The notes under the pieces are model-generated. The model was not told the origin of the DNA, ran no database searches, and worked only from the letters and a program-made list of their open reading frames with translations. 64,000 nucleotides of DNA from Salinirussus salinus (GTDB taxonomy: Archaea; Halobacteriota; Halobacteria; Halobacteriales; Haloarculaceae): contig NZ_WOWO01000002.1 of NCBI RefSeq assembly GCF_009831455.1, positions 1 to 64,000 of the forward strand, read 5' to 3'. The translations under genes and the position numbers were made by a program. Positions 1 through 7,364 of the stretch are shown one piece after another (the first letter of the stretch is position 1; each line of letters starts with the position of its first letter).

Positions 1-29
1 GCGCTGCGTGTGGGTTGCGCCGCGCGGCC

Positions 30-76
30 GGGGGGGCGGGGGGGGGGGGGGGGGGGGGGGGCGCCCCCCCCCCCCC
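30..76. repeat. Poly-G / poly-C homopolymer tract
   Basis: Seven G (30-36), one C, then 24 uninterrupted G (38-61), C62, G63 and 13 C (64-76). The G and C runs could pair as a hairpin or form G-quadruplex DNA. Such a tract right at the window edge may also be an assembly or sequencing artefact. It lies about 100 nt before the first gene and is not part of it. Confidence 0.9.
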
Positions 77-172
77 GACGCCGGGGGCTTTCCAGCGGTA
101 CGTGACTACGCCCGACGCACTACCGAAGCCTGTGACCCAACCACCTTCACCCCGGAGTCACAACCCCCGGCC

Positions 173-484
173 ATGATCGCGCGGCTGTGGCACGGCTGGA
201 CAGACCCCGACGACGCCGACGACTACGAGACCCTCCTCCGGGAAGAACTCTTCCCTCGCTTCGCTGATGAGGTCGGCGAGGGCTACGCGGGCGCGGAGCT
301 GTTGCGCCGCGAGCGCGACGAAGACGTCGAATTCCTCACGCAGATCCACTTCGACTCCTGGGACGCCGTCGAGGCCTTCGCCGGCGAGGACTACGAGCAA
401 GCCCACGTCCCGCCCGAAGCCGAGGAACTTCTCGCGCGCTACGAGGACGGGGCGACCCACTACGAGGTCCGCGAGCGGGCGTGA
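173..484 (+). CDS. ABM-like (antibiotic biosynthesis monooxygenase fold) protein
   Basis: A 103-residue protein of the dimeric alpha/beta-barrel size class. The first strand (IARLWHGW), a central FLTQIHFDSWDAVEAF strand-helix unit and the following short helix resemble ABM/DUF1330-like proteins. The reading frame stays open upstream through the poly-G tract, but that part is low-complexity Gly/Pro and not credible, so ATG at 173 is preferred. It is convergent with the cupin gene, the two stop codons being directly adjacent. Substrate and catalytic activity cannot be told from the sequence; many family members have no known enzyme activity. Confidence 0.7.
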   Translation: MIARLWHGWTDPDDADDYETLLREELFPRFADEVGEGYAGAELLRRERDEDVEFLTQIHFDSWDAVEAFAGEDYEQAHVPPEAEELLARYEDGATHYEVRERA

Positions 485-850
485 TCAGTTCAGGTGGTCG
501 AGGTCCGTCCGGGTGCGCTCGGTCTCGACATCGCCGGTGTTGCGCGTCTCCGCGGGCTCGAACAGGAGGATCTCGGCCTCCTCGTCGGCGACCGGGCGGT
601 GTTCGACGCCGGCGGGGACCACGAGCAGGTCGCCCTCTCCGAGCGTGGCGGGCTCGCGGTCGCGGAACTCGATGTCGAGTTCGCCCGAGACGACGAGGAA
701 GAGTTCGTCGGCGTCCTCGTGGCTGTGCCAGACGAACTCCCCCTCGACCTTGGCGAGCTTGACGGCCTGGCCGTTGAGTTCGGCCGCGACCCGGGGCGCC
801 CACTGCTCGTCGAAGCCCTCGAAGGCCTCGCTGAGTGTGACTTGCTGCAC
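485..850 (-). CDS. Small cupin-domain protein
   Basis: A 121-residue single-domain cupin. Motif 1 is visible as W-H-S-H-x4-E followed by a Gly eight residues later, and motif 2 as G-D-x4-P-A-G-x2-H. The two His of motif 1, the Glu and the motif 2 His would bind one metal ion. Start chosen is GTG at 850, directly before QQVTLSEAF; the frame continues upstream only into repeat copy A, which encodes nothing credible. Cupins this small act as isomerases, dioxygenases or sugar/small-molecule binders, and the substrate cannot be read here. Repeat copy A ends 82 nt upstream on the same strand. Confidence 0.8.
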   Translation of the reverse strand: MQQVTLSEAFEGFDEQWAPRVAAELNGQAVKLAKVEGEFVWHSHEDADELFLVVSGELDIEFRDREPATLGEGDLLVVPAGVEHRPVADEEAEILLFEPAETRNTGDVETERTRTDLDHLN

Positions 851-932
851 GTGTGGACGTGGGTCTGTGCGCTCAAAACCCGTTCGACGACGCTGGAGGA
901 AGTGCTTCGGTTCGTAATACCCGGTACGAGTG

Positions 933-1146
933 CTAGAAAGCCCCCGCGTTCTCGACTCGCGCGGCTCGCTGCGCTCCTCGTTACACTGCGGTGCTTGCGT
1001 CACCGGGCTTCGTCGAGAACGCGGCCCCCTCCAGTCCCACCCGGAGCCACACACCTCCCCAGCCGACTGCGCTCCTCGCTTCGCTGCGGTGCTCATCCCT
1101 CGCACGGCGGCTGTCGCGCGATGGACCGCGCGACAGCGCGCGCCAC
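933..1146 (-). repeat. Dispersed structured element, copy A
   Basis: Read on the minus strand from 1146 to 933 it begins with a hairpin (GCTGTCGCGCG pairing with CGCGCGACAGC, 6-nt loop), followed by boxes GTGCGAGGGATGAG, CGCAGTCGGCTGGGGAGG and GGGTGGGACTGGAGGGG. A perfect 13-bp stem follows (1012-1024 with 944-956), then GGGGCTTTCT. Copy B at 38609-38902 shares the order of boxes and the stem position, but the stem sequence differs. The 851-1255 stretch holds no credible gene; open frames in it are low-complexity Arg/Ser translations. It may be an RNA gene, an untranslated leader of the cupin gene or a non-autonomous mobile element. Confidence 0.75.
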
Positions 1147-1223
1147 ACAGTCGGTCCGGGTCTCCGAGGGGACTGGAGTTCTCCCGGGTCCATCTCGAAG
1201 CACTATCCGCCACCGTCGGCCGG

Positions 1224-1230
1224 TCTTTAT
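1224..1230 (+). promoter_or_regulatory. Probable TATA element for the carboxyltransferase transcript
   Basis: TCTTTAT in a GC-rich surround, centred about 29 nt before the ATG at 1256. That spacing fits an archaeal promoter whose transcript begins at the leader ORF. Confidence 0.45.
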
Positions 1231-1255
1231 GCCCGGTCGGCCCGAGGGTGGGGCC

Positions 1256-1288
1256 ATGACAGCACTGGAGCGGGAGGCGAGTCGATGA
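1256..1288 (+). CDS. Candidate 10-residue leader peptide (uORF)
   Basis: ATG-initiated frame encoding MTALEREASR and ending in TGA. The A of the next ATG (1285) overlaps it as ATGA, so the carboxyltransferase start overlaps the uORF stop. A TATA-like element sits about 29 nt upstream of 1256, which would make this ORF leaderless. A GGAGG within it (1273-1277) is suitably placed as a Shine-Dalgarno site for the main ORF. No protein homology is expected; the call rests on arrangement only, so chance is possible. Confidence 0.4.
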   Translation: MTALEREASR

Positions 1289-2874
1289 AACGCGAGGACA
1301 GGGAGATGGACCGGCTGGTCGAGCGGGTCCGCGAAGCCAAGAAGGCGGTCGGCGACGAGGGCCGGCCCGAGGCCGTCGAGTACCAGCACGACCTGGGCAA
1401 GCTGACCGCCCGCGAGCGGGTCGACTACCTCTGTGACGCGGGCAGCTTCGAGGAGGTCGGCCGGCTCGGTGCCCCGCATCCGACAACTCCGGAGGTGTAC
1501 GACTGGGAGCGGGAGGACGCCCCCGCGGACGGGATCATCACGGGCATCGGCGATGTCGACGGCCGGCCGGTCGCGGTGATGGCGACCGACTTCACCGTCA
1601 AGGGCGGCTCGATCGGCCACACCGGCGGCCAGAAGATGGCCCGCGTGGCCGACCTGGCCATCGAGCGCGGGCTCCCGTTCGTGATGTTGCACGACGGCGG
1701 CGGCCACCGGATCCAGGAGGGGCTGGACGCCGGGCCCTTCGCCTCCGGGGACGGCGGCTTCGCCAACACCCAGGAGACCATGTCGGGGTGGGTGCCGACC
1801 GTCGCCGCGATCATGGGCCCTGGCTTCGCCGCGGGGACCAACTTCGCCGCCTACTGCGACTTCGTCCCGATCGTCGAGGGGACGGCCACGATGGGCGTCG
1901 CCGGCCCCGCGCTCGTCGATGCCGCGCTGGGGGTCGACCTCTCGAAGGAGGAACTGGGCGGGGCGGACTTCCAGACCGCCGAGACCGGGATGGCCGACCT
2001 GGCCTGCGAGGACGACGAGGCGTGCCTCGATGCCATCAAGCGCTATCTCTCCTATCTGCCGGGCAACGCCCAGGAGGACCCGCCGGCGACCGATGGGTGG
2101 GAGCCCCCCGCGACGGAGCGGACCGAGCGGCTCGCGGAGGTCATCCCCGCGGACACCTCGAAGGGCTTCGACGTCTACGAGGTCATCGAGGGGATCGTCG
2201 ACCGGGACGCATTCTTCGAGAAGAAACCCCGCTACGCCCGCAACGTCGTCACCGGCTTCGCCCGCCTCGAAGGGCGACCCGTCGGCGTGATCGCCAACAA
2301 CCCCCGGATCAAGGCCGGCACCGTCGACACCGGGATGTCCGACAAGGCCGCCCACTTCGCGAGCATCTGTGACGCCTTCGGCCTGCCCATCGTCACGCTG
2401 GTCGACGTGCCCGGCGTCCTCCCGGGCCCCGACTCCGAGCGGGAGGGGGTCGCCCGCCACGCCGCCAAGCTCCCCTTCGAACTCAACCGCGCGACGGTGC
2501 CGCGGCTGAACGTCGTCCTCCGGCGGGGCTACGGCTTCGGCTACGTGGCGATGGGCGGCGGCCGGTCGACTGACAACGACCTGACCGTGGTCTGGCCCAG
2601 TGCCGAGATCGCCGCGATGGGGATCGAGGGGGCCGTCGACATCGCCTACCGCCGGGAGCTGGAGGCCGCCGACGACCCCGAAGCCAGACGGCGGGAGCTG
2701 ATCGAGGAGTTCACCGAGCGGACGAACGCGGTCCGGGCGGCCGAGCGGCTCGGGGTCGACGCCGTCGTCGAGCCCGGCGAGACCCGCGACCGGCTCGTCA
2801 CCGCTCTCGAGCGCTCCCGCGACCGGTCGGGCGACGACTGGCCGCCGAAGAAACACTCGATCAACCCGGTCTGA
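1285..2874 (+). CDS. Acyl-CoA carboxylase, carboxyltransferase (beta) subunit
   Basis: A 529-residue protein, the normal length for PccB/MccB-type carboxyltransferases, which move the carboxyl group from carboxybiotin to propionyl-, acetyl- or methylcrotonyl-CoA. Both crotonase-fold halves are present. The N half has GGSIGHTGGQKMARVADLA from about residue 106 and LHDGGGHRIQEG. The C half has GVIANNPRIKAGTVDTGMS from about 333, VDVPGVLPG and RRGYGFGYVAMGGG. No biotin carboxylase or biotin carrier gene is adjacent, so the partner subunit must be elsewhere. ATG 1285 is preceded by GGAGG at 7 nt spacing; a second Met at 1306 is possible. Acyl-CoA specificity is unclear. Confidence 0.9.
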   Translation: MKREDREMDRLVERVREAKKAVGDEGRPEAVEYQHDLGKLTARERVDYLCDAGSFEEVGRLGAPHPTTPEVYDWEREDAPADGIITGIGDVDGRPVAVMATDFTVKGGSIGHTGGQKMARVADLAIERGLPFVMLHDGGGHRIQEGLDAGPFASGDGGFANTQETMSGWVPTVAAIMGPGFAAGTNFAAYCDFVPIVEGTATMGVAGPALVDAALGVDLSKEELGGADFQTAETGMADLACEDDEACLDAIKRYLSYLPGNAQEDPPATDGWEPPATERTERLAEVIPADTSKGFDVYEVIEGIVDRDAFFEKKPRYARNVVTGFARLEGRPVGVIANNPRIKAGTVDTGMSDKAAHFASICDAFGLPIVTLVDVPGVLPGPDSEREGVARHAAKLPFELNRATVPRLNVVLRRGYGFGYVAMGGGRSTDNDLTVVWPSAEIAAMGIEGAVDIAYRRELEAADDPEARRRELIEEFTERTNAVRAAERLGVDAVVEPGETRDRLVTALERSRDRSGDDWPPKKHSINPV

Positions 2875-2911
2875 CTGAGACCGACCCAGTCGCGGCTCGG
2901 CGGTCGGCGGG

Positions 2912-4348
2912 CTACGCGCCGGGGTAGCCCCAGGGGCTGACCTCCTCGACCGTGGCCGCGACCCCCAGCAGGTCCGCCTCCGAGAACGTCGGCCCGACGA
3001 CCTGCATCCCGACCGGGAGCCCGTCTGCGAGGTCGGCGGGGACGTTCACCACGGGGTGACCGGTCAGATTGAAAACCCAGGCCATCGCCCAGTCGGTGGG
3101 CATCCCTTCAGTTTCGACGCCGTCGATCTCCGGCGGGAACGGCTCGTCGTGGGTCAGCGGCGGCGTCGCCACCGTCGGACAGACCAGGGCGTCGTAGTCT
3201 CCCACGACCTCCTGGACGGCCCGGTAGAGGTCGGTCCGCGGGAAGTTGCTGTTCGTGTACGCCGTGATGTCGTGGCTCTCGCCCACCTCGACGATCTCCC
3301 GGAGCTGGTCGGGGACCTCCCCTTCGTGTTCCTCCAGCAGGTCGTAGCCCAGGTCGCGGTTCAGCTCCTCGACGGTCTCCGCGAAGTAGGCCGTGACCGT
3401 CGTCATGTAGGTCTCGTTGACGGTGTGCCGGTCCGGCGTGTCAAGCTCGACCTCCTCGACGGTCGCGCCCGCGCTCTCTAGGTCACCGAGGGTGGACTCG
3501 ATGGCGTCGCGGGTCTCGGGGGCGACCGGGAACAGATCCAGTCCCGGCGAGTACGCGATCTCGAGGTCGGCCGGGTCGCGGGACTCGGCCGCTCCCTCGT
3601 AGTCGTCGGTCGCGGGGACGCTGAAGGGGTCGATGGGGTCGACGCCGGCCATCACGTCGAGCATCCGGCCCAAACTCCGCGTGTCGCGGGCCATCGGCCC
3701 CCGGACGGAGACGGGGGTGTGGCCGTGAAAGCCGTTCAGGTCGCTGCCGTTGGGGACGAGCCCGTGGGTCGGCTTGACCGAGACGACGTTACAGCACGCG
3801 GCGGGATTTCTGAGCGAGCCGCCGACGTCCGAGCCGGTGGCGAGCGCGACCAGCCCGTCCGCGAGCGCGGCCGCGGACCCGCCCGAGGAGCCGCCGGCGT
3901 TGCGTTCGGGGTCGAAGGGCGTCCCCGTCGGCCCGACCACGTCGTTGACCGTCCGGACCGTGTGGCCGAGCGCCGGCGTGTTCGTTGTGCCGACCGGGAC
4001 CGCCCCGGCCTCCTCCAGCCGCCGGACCGTCAGCGCCGTCTCGTCGGCGACGTCGTCTGCCAGCGGAGCCAGCCCTCTCGTGTGGACAACACCCTCCTTG
4101 GTGTCGCCGAGGTCCTTGATCCCCAGCGGGACGCCCGCCAGCGGGAGGTCCTCACCGGCCTCGACGCGCTCGCGGACCTCGCGGGCCTGTTCGCGGGCCT
4201 CTTCGGCGATGACGGTCACGAATGCGTTTGTCACGTCGTTTCGCTCCTCGATGCGCTCGACGGCGGCGTCGACGACCTCGACGGGGTCAGCCTTGCCTGC
4301 GTTCACATCCGCCGCGATGTCGACCGCCGACCGGTAATGGTCTGCCAT
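2912..4348 (-). CDS. Amidase-signature family amidase
   Basis: A 478-residue amidase with the full Ser-cisSer-Lys triad: Lys78 in GIKDLGD, cis-Ser154 in GGSSGGSAA and nucleophile Ser178 in SDVGGSLRNPA, spaced as in the family (24 residues between the serines). It hydrolyses an amide, but amide substrates range widely (aryl amides, indoleacetamide, GatA-type glutamine). No GatB/GatC genes are near, and the C-terminal part ending in GLPVGMQVVGP is that of stand-alone amidases. Two starts exist (4357, 4348); 4348 is preferred because a TATA-like element lies 29 nt upstream of it. Convergent with the carboxyltransferase gene. Confidence 0.88.
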   Translation of the reverse strand: MADHYRSAVDIAADVNAGKADPVEVVDAAVERIEERNDVTNAFVTVIAEEAREQAREVRERVEAGEDLPLAGVPLGIKDLGDTKEGVVHTRGLAPLADDVADETALTVRRLEEAGAVPVGTTNTPALGHTVRTVNDVVGPTGTPFDPERNAGGSSGGSAAALADGLVALATGSDVGGSLRNPAACCNVVSVKPTHGLVPNGSDLNGFHGHTPVSVRGPMARDTRSLGRMLDVMAGVDPIDPFSVPATDDYEGAAESRDPADLEIAYSPGLDLFPVAPETRDAIESTLGDLESAGATVEEVELDTPDRHTVNETYMTTVTAYFAETVEELNRDLGYDLLEEHEGEVPDQLREIVEVGESHDITAYTNSNFPRTDLYRAVQEVVGDYDALVCPTVATPPLTHDEPFPPEIDGVETEGMPTDWAMAWVFNLTGHPVVNVPADLADGLPVGMQVVGPTFSEADLLGVAATVEEVSPWGYPGA

Positions 4349-4371
4349 GACACCCACCTCGCAGAGACGCG

Positions 4372-4381
4372 CGAAAAGGAT
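4372..4381 (-). promoter_or_regulatory. Probable TATA element of the amidase gene
   Basis: Minus-strand TCCTTTTCGC centred about 29 nt before ATG 4348, consistent with a leaderless transcript and supporting the shorter start. Confidence 0.4.
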
Positions 4382-4418
4382 TGTGTCAACATCCGGTCAC
4401 TGGGCCGCGCGTGGCGGA

Positions 4419-4426
4419 GCTATTAG
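4419..4426 (+). promoter_or_regulatory. Probable TATA element of the epoxide hydrolase transcript
   Basis: GCTATTAG, the only AT-rich spot in the divergent region on this strand, centred about 29 nt before the leader ORF ATG at 4451. Confidence 0.4.
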
Positions 4427-4450
4427 TGAGCCACGCACGTCCGGTGGGGT

Positions 4451-4516
4451 ATGGACGCCACGACTCCGGGAGAACACAGTCACAGGGAAACGCCGCCGGC
4501 CGGGAGGCGGTCATGA
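4451..4516 (+). CDS. Candidate 21-residue leader peptide (uORF)
   Basis: ATG at 4451 opens a 21-codon frame (begins MDATTPGEHS) whose TGA overlaps the epoxide hydrolase ATG at 4513 as ATGA. A TATA-like element is placed for a leaderless start at 4451, and a GGAGG at 4503-4507 could serve the main ORF. This is the same arrangement as at 1256-1288. The coding nature is unproven; the peptide has no recognisable feature. Confidence 0.4.
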   Translation: MDATTPGEHSHRETPPAGRRS

Positions 4517-5652
4517 GCGCGGACGTCGAACCCTTCGAGGTGGACGTCGAGGAAGGGACGGTCGCGGACCTGCGCGAGCGGCTGGAGCGCACCCGGTGGC
4601 CCGACCAGCTCCCCGACGCCGGCTGGGACTACGGGATGGAGCGGGAGACGCTCCGCGAGATGTGCGAGTACTGGCGGACGGAGTACGACTTCGCGGGCTA
4701 CGAGCGCCGGATGAACCGCTTCGACCAGTACACGACGACGGTCGACGGCCAGCGGATCCACTTCTACCACGTCGAGTCCCCGGAGCCGGGCTCCCGGCCG
4801 CTCCTGCTCAGCCACGGCTGGCCGGGGTCGGTCGTGGAGTTCCACGACGTTCTGGAGCCGCTGACCGACCCTGCGGCCCACGGCGGCGACCCTGAGGAAG
4901 CCGTCGACGTGGTCGCGCCCTCGCTGCCGGGCTACGGCTTTTCGGGGCCGACGACCGACCGCGGCTGGGACATCCCGCGGATCGCCGACGCCTTCGCGGA
5001 ACTGATGGCCCGCCTGGGCTACGAGGACTTCCTCGCCCAGGGCGGCGACTGGGGCTCGCTCATCACCGTCAACCTCGGCGCCAGCTATCCCGACCGCGTC
5101 GAGGCCATCCACACGAACATGCTGTCGGTCCAGCCCTCCGCGCTGGGCGTCGAGGACCCGATGAGCCTGCTCGACGAGGAGGGCCGCGAGACGGTCCGGG
5201 AGGTCCGGTCGTTCCAGGGCGCAGAGACGGGCTACCAGGAGATCCAGTCGACCAAGCCACAGACCCTGGCCTACGGACTCACGGACTCGCCGGCGGGACT
5301 CGCGGGGTGGATCCTCGAGAAGTTCCAGACGTGGGCGGACGGCGGGCTGGAGGCCTTCGACCGCGACCGGCTGCTCGACAACCTCACCACCTACTGGGTG
5401 ACCGAGACGATCAACGCATCCACCCGCCTGTACTACGAGACCGACACCGAGGAGGCGCTTCCCTCGAGCGTCGACGTGCCGACCGGGCACGCCCGGTACC
5501 CCGTCGAGATATACAAGACCCCGCGGCCGTGGGCCGACCGCGTCTACGACATCGTCCACTGGGCGGAGTTCGAGGAGGGCGGCCACTTCGCCGCGATGGA
5601 AGTGCCGGAACTGTTCGTCGACGACCTCCGGGAGTGGATGCGGGTGGTCTGA
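4513..5652 (+). CDS. Epoxide hydrolase-type alpha/beta hydrolase
   Basis: A 379-residue protein with an N-terminal epoxide-hydrolase (EHN) domain (about 1-110, beginning EPFEVDVEEGTVADLRERL) followed by an alpha/beta-hydrolase fold. The oxyanion-hole motif HGWPGS is at 101-106, the nucleophile Asp179 lies in GGDWGS and the catalytic His358 in EGGHFAAMEVPE. Asp at the nucleophile elbow, with W following, is the epoxide-hydrolase signature and argues against an esterase. It opens epoxides to diols; the physiological epoxide is unknown. The upstream extension of the frame is rejected because it runs through the promoter and leader ORF region; ATG 4513 has a GGAGG before it. Confidence 0.85.
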   Translation: MSADVEPFEVDVEEGTVADLRERLERTRWPDQLPDAGWDYGMERETLREMCEYWRTEYDFAGYERRMNRFDQYTTTVDGQRIHFYHVESPEPGSRPLLLSHGWPGSVVEFHDVLEPLTDPAAHGGDPEEAVDVVAPSLPGYGFSGPTTDRGWDIPRIADAFAELMARLGYEDFLAQGGDWGSLITVNLGASYPDRVEAIHTNMLSVQPSALGVEDPMSLLDEEGRETVREVRSFQGAETGYQEIQSTKPQTLAYGLTDSPAGLAGWILEKFQTWADGGLEAFDRDRLLDNLTTYWVTETINASTRLYYETDTEEALPSSVDVPTGHARYPVEIYKTPRPWADRVYDIVHWAEFEEGGHFAAMEVPELFVDDLREWMRVV

Positions 5653-5718
5653 GATAGCGCTGTCCGGCGTAGACTGGCGATTATCGCGGCGGTCCCGCCG
5701 GAGACTGCGGTGCCCCTC

Positions 5719-6393
5719 CTACCGCATCGATGCGACGACCTCACGGACCCGCTCGCCGTCGGCCTCGACGTAGCCGCCGTGATAGCAGAGGACTCCCTGA
5801 ATGTCGCGGTCGGTGAGTCGCTCCGCCGAATCGAGTGCCTCGTCCATCTCCAGGGTGAACTCCTCGCTCGGCCCCTGGAGCCCCGACGCGTCGGCGGTCA
5901 GGGCGTCGGCCGCCAGCAGCGTCCCCGAGTCCGGGAAGTGCAGCGAGACGTGACCCGGCGCGTGCCCGGGCGTGAAGACGACGTCCATCGGGCCGGCCGC
6001 GGTCCGGAACCGGACGCCGTCGACGAGTTCGACGTCCACATTGACGGGCTCGTAGCGCTGACCCTCGGGGCTCTTGATGGGGTGTTCGCGGCCGTCGACG
6101 TAGGGCGCACACCGCTGGTGGGCGTAGACGACCGCGCCGGTGCGGGCAACCAGTTCCGCGAGCGCGCCCGCGTGGTCGCCGTCCTGGTGTGTGACCAGCG
6201 CGGCGCGGACGTCGCCCAGGCTCAGGCCCGCATCGGCCAGGCCGTCCTCGAGCTGGTCGAGTTCGCCGGCGTAGCCGACATCGATGAGGACGACGCCGGT
6301 CGGCGTCTCGACGGCGGCCGGGTGGATGGTGACGGTTCGCTCGCCCCGTTCGACGGTCTGTGTGAGGTGGTGGACGCCTTCGGGAAGCGACAT
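5719..6393 (-). CDS. MBL-fold metallohydrolase
   Basis: A 224-residue metallo-beta-lactamase-fold hydrolase. The metal motif reads H69-Q-D71-G-D73-H74, that is HxDxDH instead of the usual HxHxDH, a variant seen in some members. Further ligands are likely His in TPGHAPGHVS and Asp in ADALTADA, with a late His in CYHGGY. Such proteins hydrolyse thioesters, lactones or phosphoesters, and the substrate cannot be assigned. ATG 6393 is chosen; the frame stays open upstream but crosses the start region of the divergent SDR gene. The short gap to 6518 must hold both promoters. Confidence 0.82.
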   Translation of the reverse strand: MSLPEGVHHLTQTVERGERTVTIHPAAVETPTGVVLIDVGYAGELDQLEDGLADAGLSLGDVRAALVTHQDGDHAGALAELVARTGAVVYAHQRCAPYVDGREHPIKSPEGQRYEPVNVDVELVDGVRFRTAAGPMDVVFTPGHAPGHVSLHFPDSGTLLAADALTADASGLQGPSEEFTLEMDEALDSAERLTDRDIQGVLCYHGGYVEADGERVREVVASMR

Positions 6394-6517
6394 GCGTGGA
6401 CCGACGGCGAGAGCTGTCAAAACACCCGGGGGTGACGGTGCCGGCGCAACGGGTGGCAGACGACATCCGGCCGACGGCCCGCGGTGGCTTGAAGACGCCG
6501 GGGGGCGCAGGGAGCGT

Positions 6518-7249
6518 ATGACACTCGACGACGAGGTCATCATCGTGACGGGCGCGAGCCGCGGGCTCGGGAAGTCGATGGTCGAGCGCTTCTCGGCGGA
6601 GGGCGCCCGCGTCGTGCTCACCGCACGCGACGAGGACCGGATGGAAGAGGTCGCCGCGGACCTCCCGACCGAGTCGCTGGTCGTCCCCGCGGACGCCCGC
6701 GACGCCGACGACGTTGAGCGGGTCGTGGAGGGGACCGTCGACGCGTTCGGCCGGGTGGACACGCTCGTGAACAACGCCGGCGTGAGCATCCTCGGGATGC
6801 AGGACGACCGGAAGTTCATTCAGGACGTCACCGAGGAGGAGTACGACACCGTTCTGGAAGTGAACCTCAAGGGAGTGTTCCTGTTCACCCGCGAGGTCCT
6901 CCCGCACATGTACGACCGGGGGCGGGGAAACGTCGTCAACATCTCCTCCGGGCTGGGTCGCAACGCCATCGCCGGCGCGGGCTGTTACGTCGCCTCCAAG
7001 TGGGGACTGGAGGGGTTTACCCGCGTGACCGCACTCGAGGGCGAGGGTCGGGGCGTCAACGCCAACGCGCTTGACCCGGGCGGGCGAGTCAACACCGATA
7101 TCTGGGCTCACCTCCCGCAGGAAGAGCGCCAGCAGATCCTCCAGCCGGACGTGATGGACGACGCCGCTGTCCTGTTGGCAGCCCAGGGACCCGACGGTGT
7201 CTCCGGGGAGTCGATGACTGCCGAGGAGTGGGAACAACACTTCGAATAG
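6518..7249 (+). CDS. Short-chain dehydrogenase/reductase
   Basis: A 243-residue classical SDR. The cofactor motif TGASRGLG is at 11-18, NNAG at 85-88, catalytic Ser143/144, and Tyr157-x3-Lys161 (YVASK). Arg36-type residues after the second strand (TARDEDR) suggest NADP(H). It oxidises or reduces an alcohol/carbonyl; the family is too broad to name a substrate. The C-terminus is shorter and more acidic than usual, ending shortly after a VSGES segment. ATG 6518 is the first good start after the divergent MBL gene. Confidence 0.85.
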   Translation: MTLDDEVIIVTGASRGLGKSMVERFSAEGARVVLTARDEDRMEEVAADLPTESLVVPADARDADDVERVVEGTVDAFGRVDTLVNNAGVSILGMQDDRKFIQDVTEEEYDTVLEVNLKGVFLFTREVLPHMYDRGRGNVVNISSGLGRNAIAGAGCYVASKWGLEGFTRVTALEGEGRGVNANALDPGGRVNTDIWAHLPQEERQQILQPDVMDDAAVLLAAQGPDGVSGESMTAEEWEQHFE

Positions 7250-7364
7250 GTCCGACCGCGCGGCGGCCGTCGGGTGTCGTCGTCCGCCGGTGTCTCGGTC
7301 CGGAGCGGGAGCAGCCGACAGACACTTGACAACCTTGATATGACGCGCAATCGTGGGGTCGGCC

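Noticed and set aside
8-172. Gly/Pro-rich N-terminal part of the first ORF
   Set aside because: It is a translation of the poly-G/poly-C tract and flanks; the ABM-like fold begins at ATG 173.
991-1284. N-terminal extension of the carboxyltransferase and other open frames across 850-1290
   Set aside because: The translated sequence is Arg/Ser-rich and derives from repeat copy A; the same nonsense peptides (LARRLSR-D-type) arise from copy B. ATG 1285 gives the family length.
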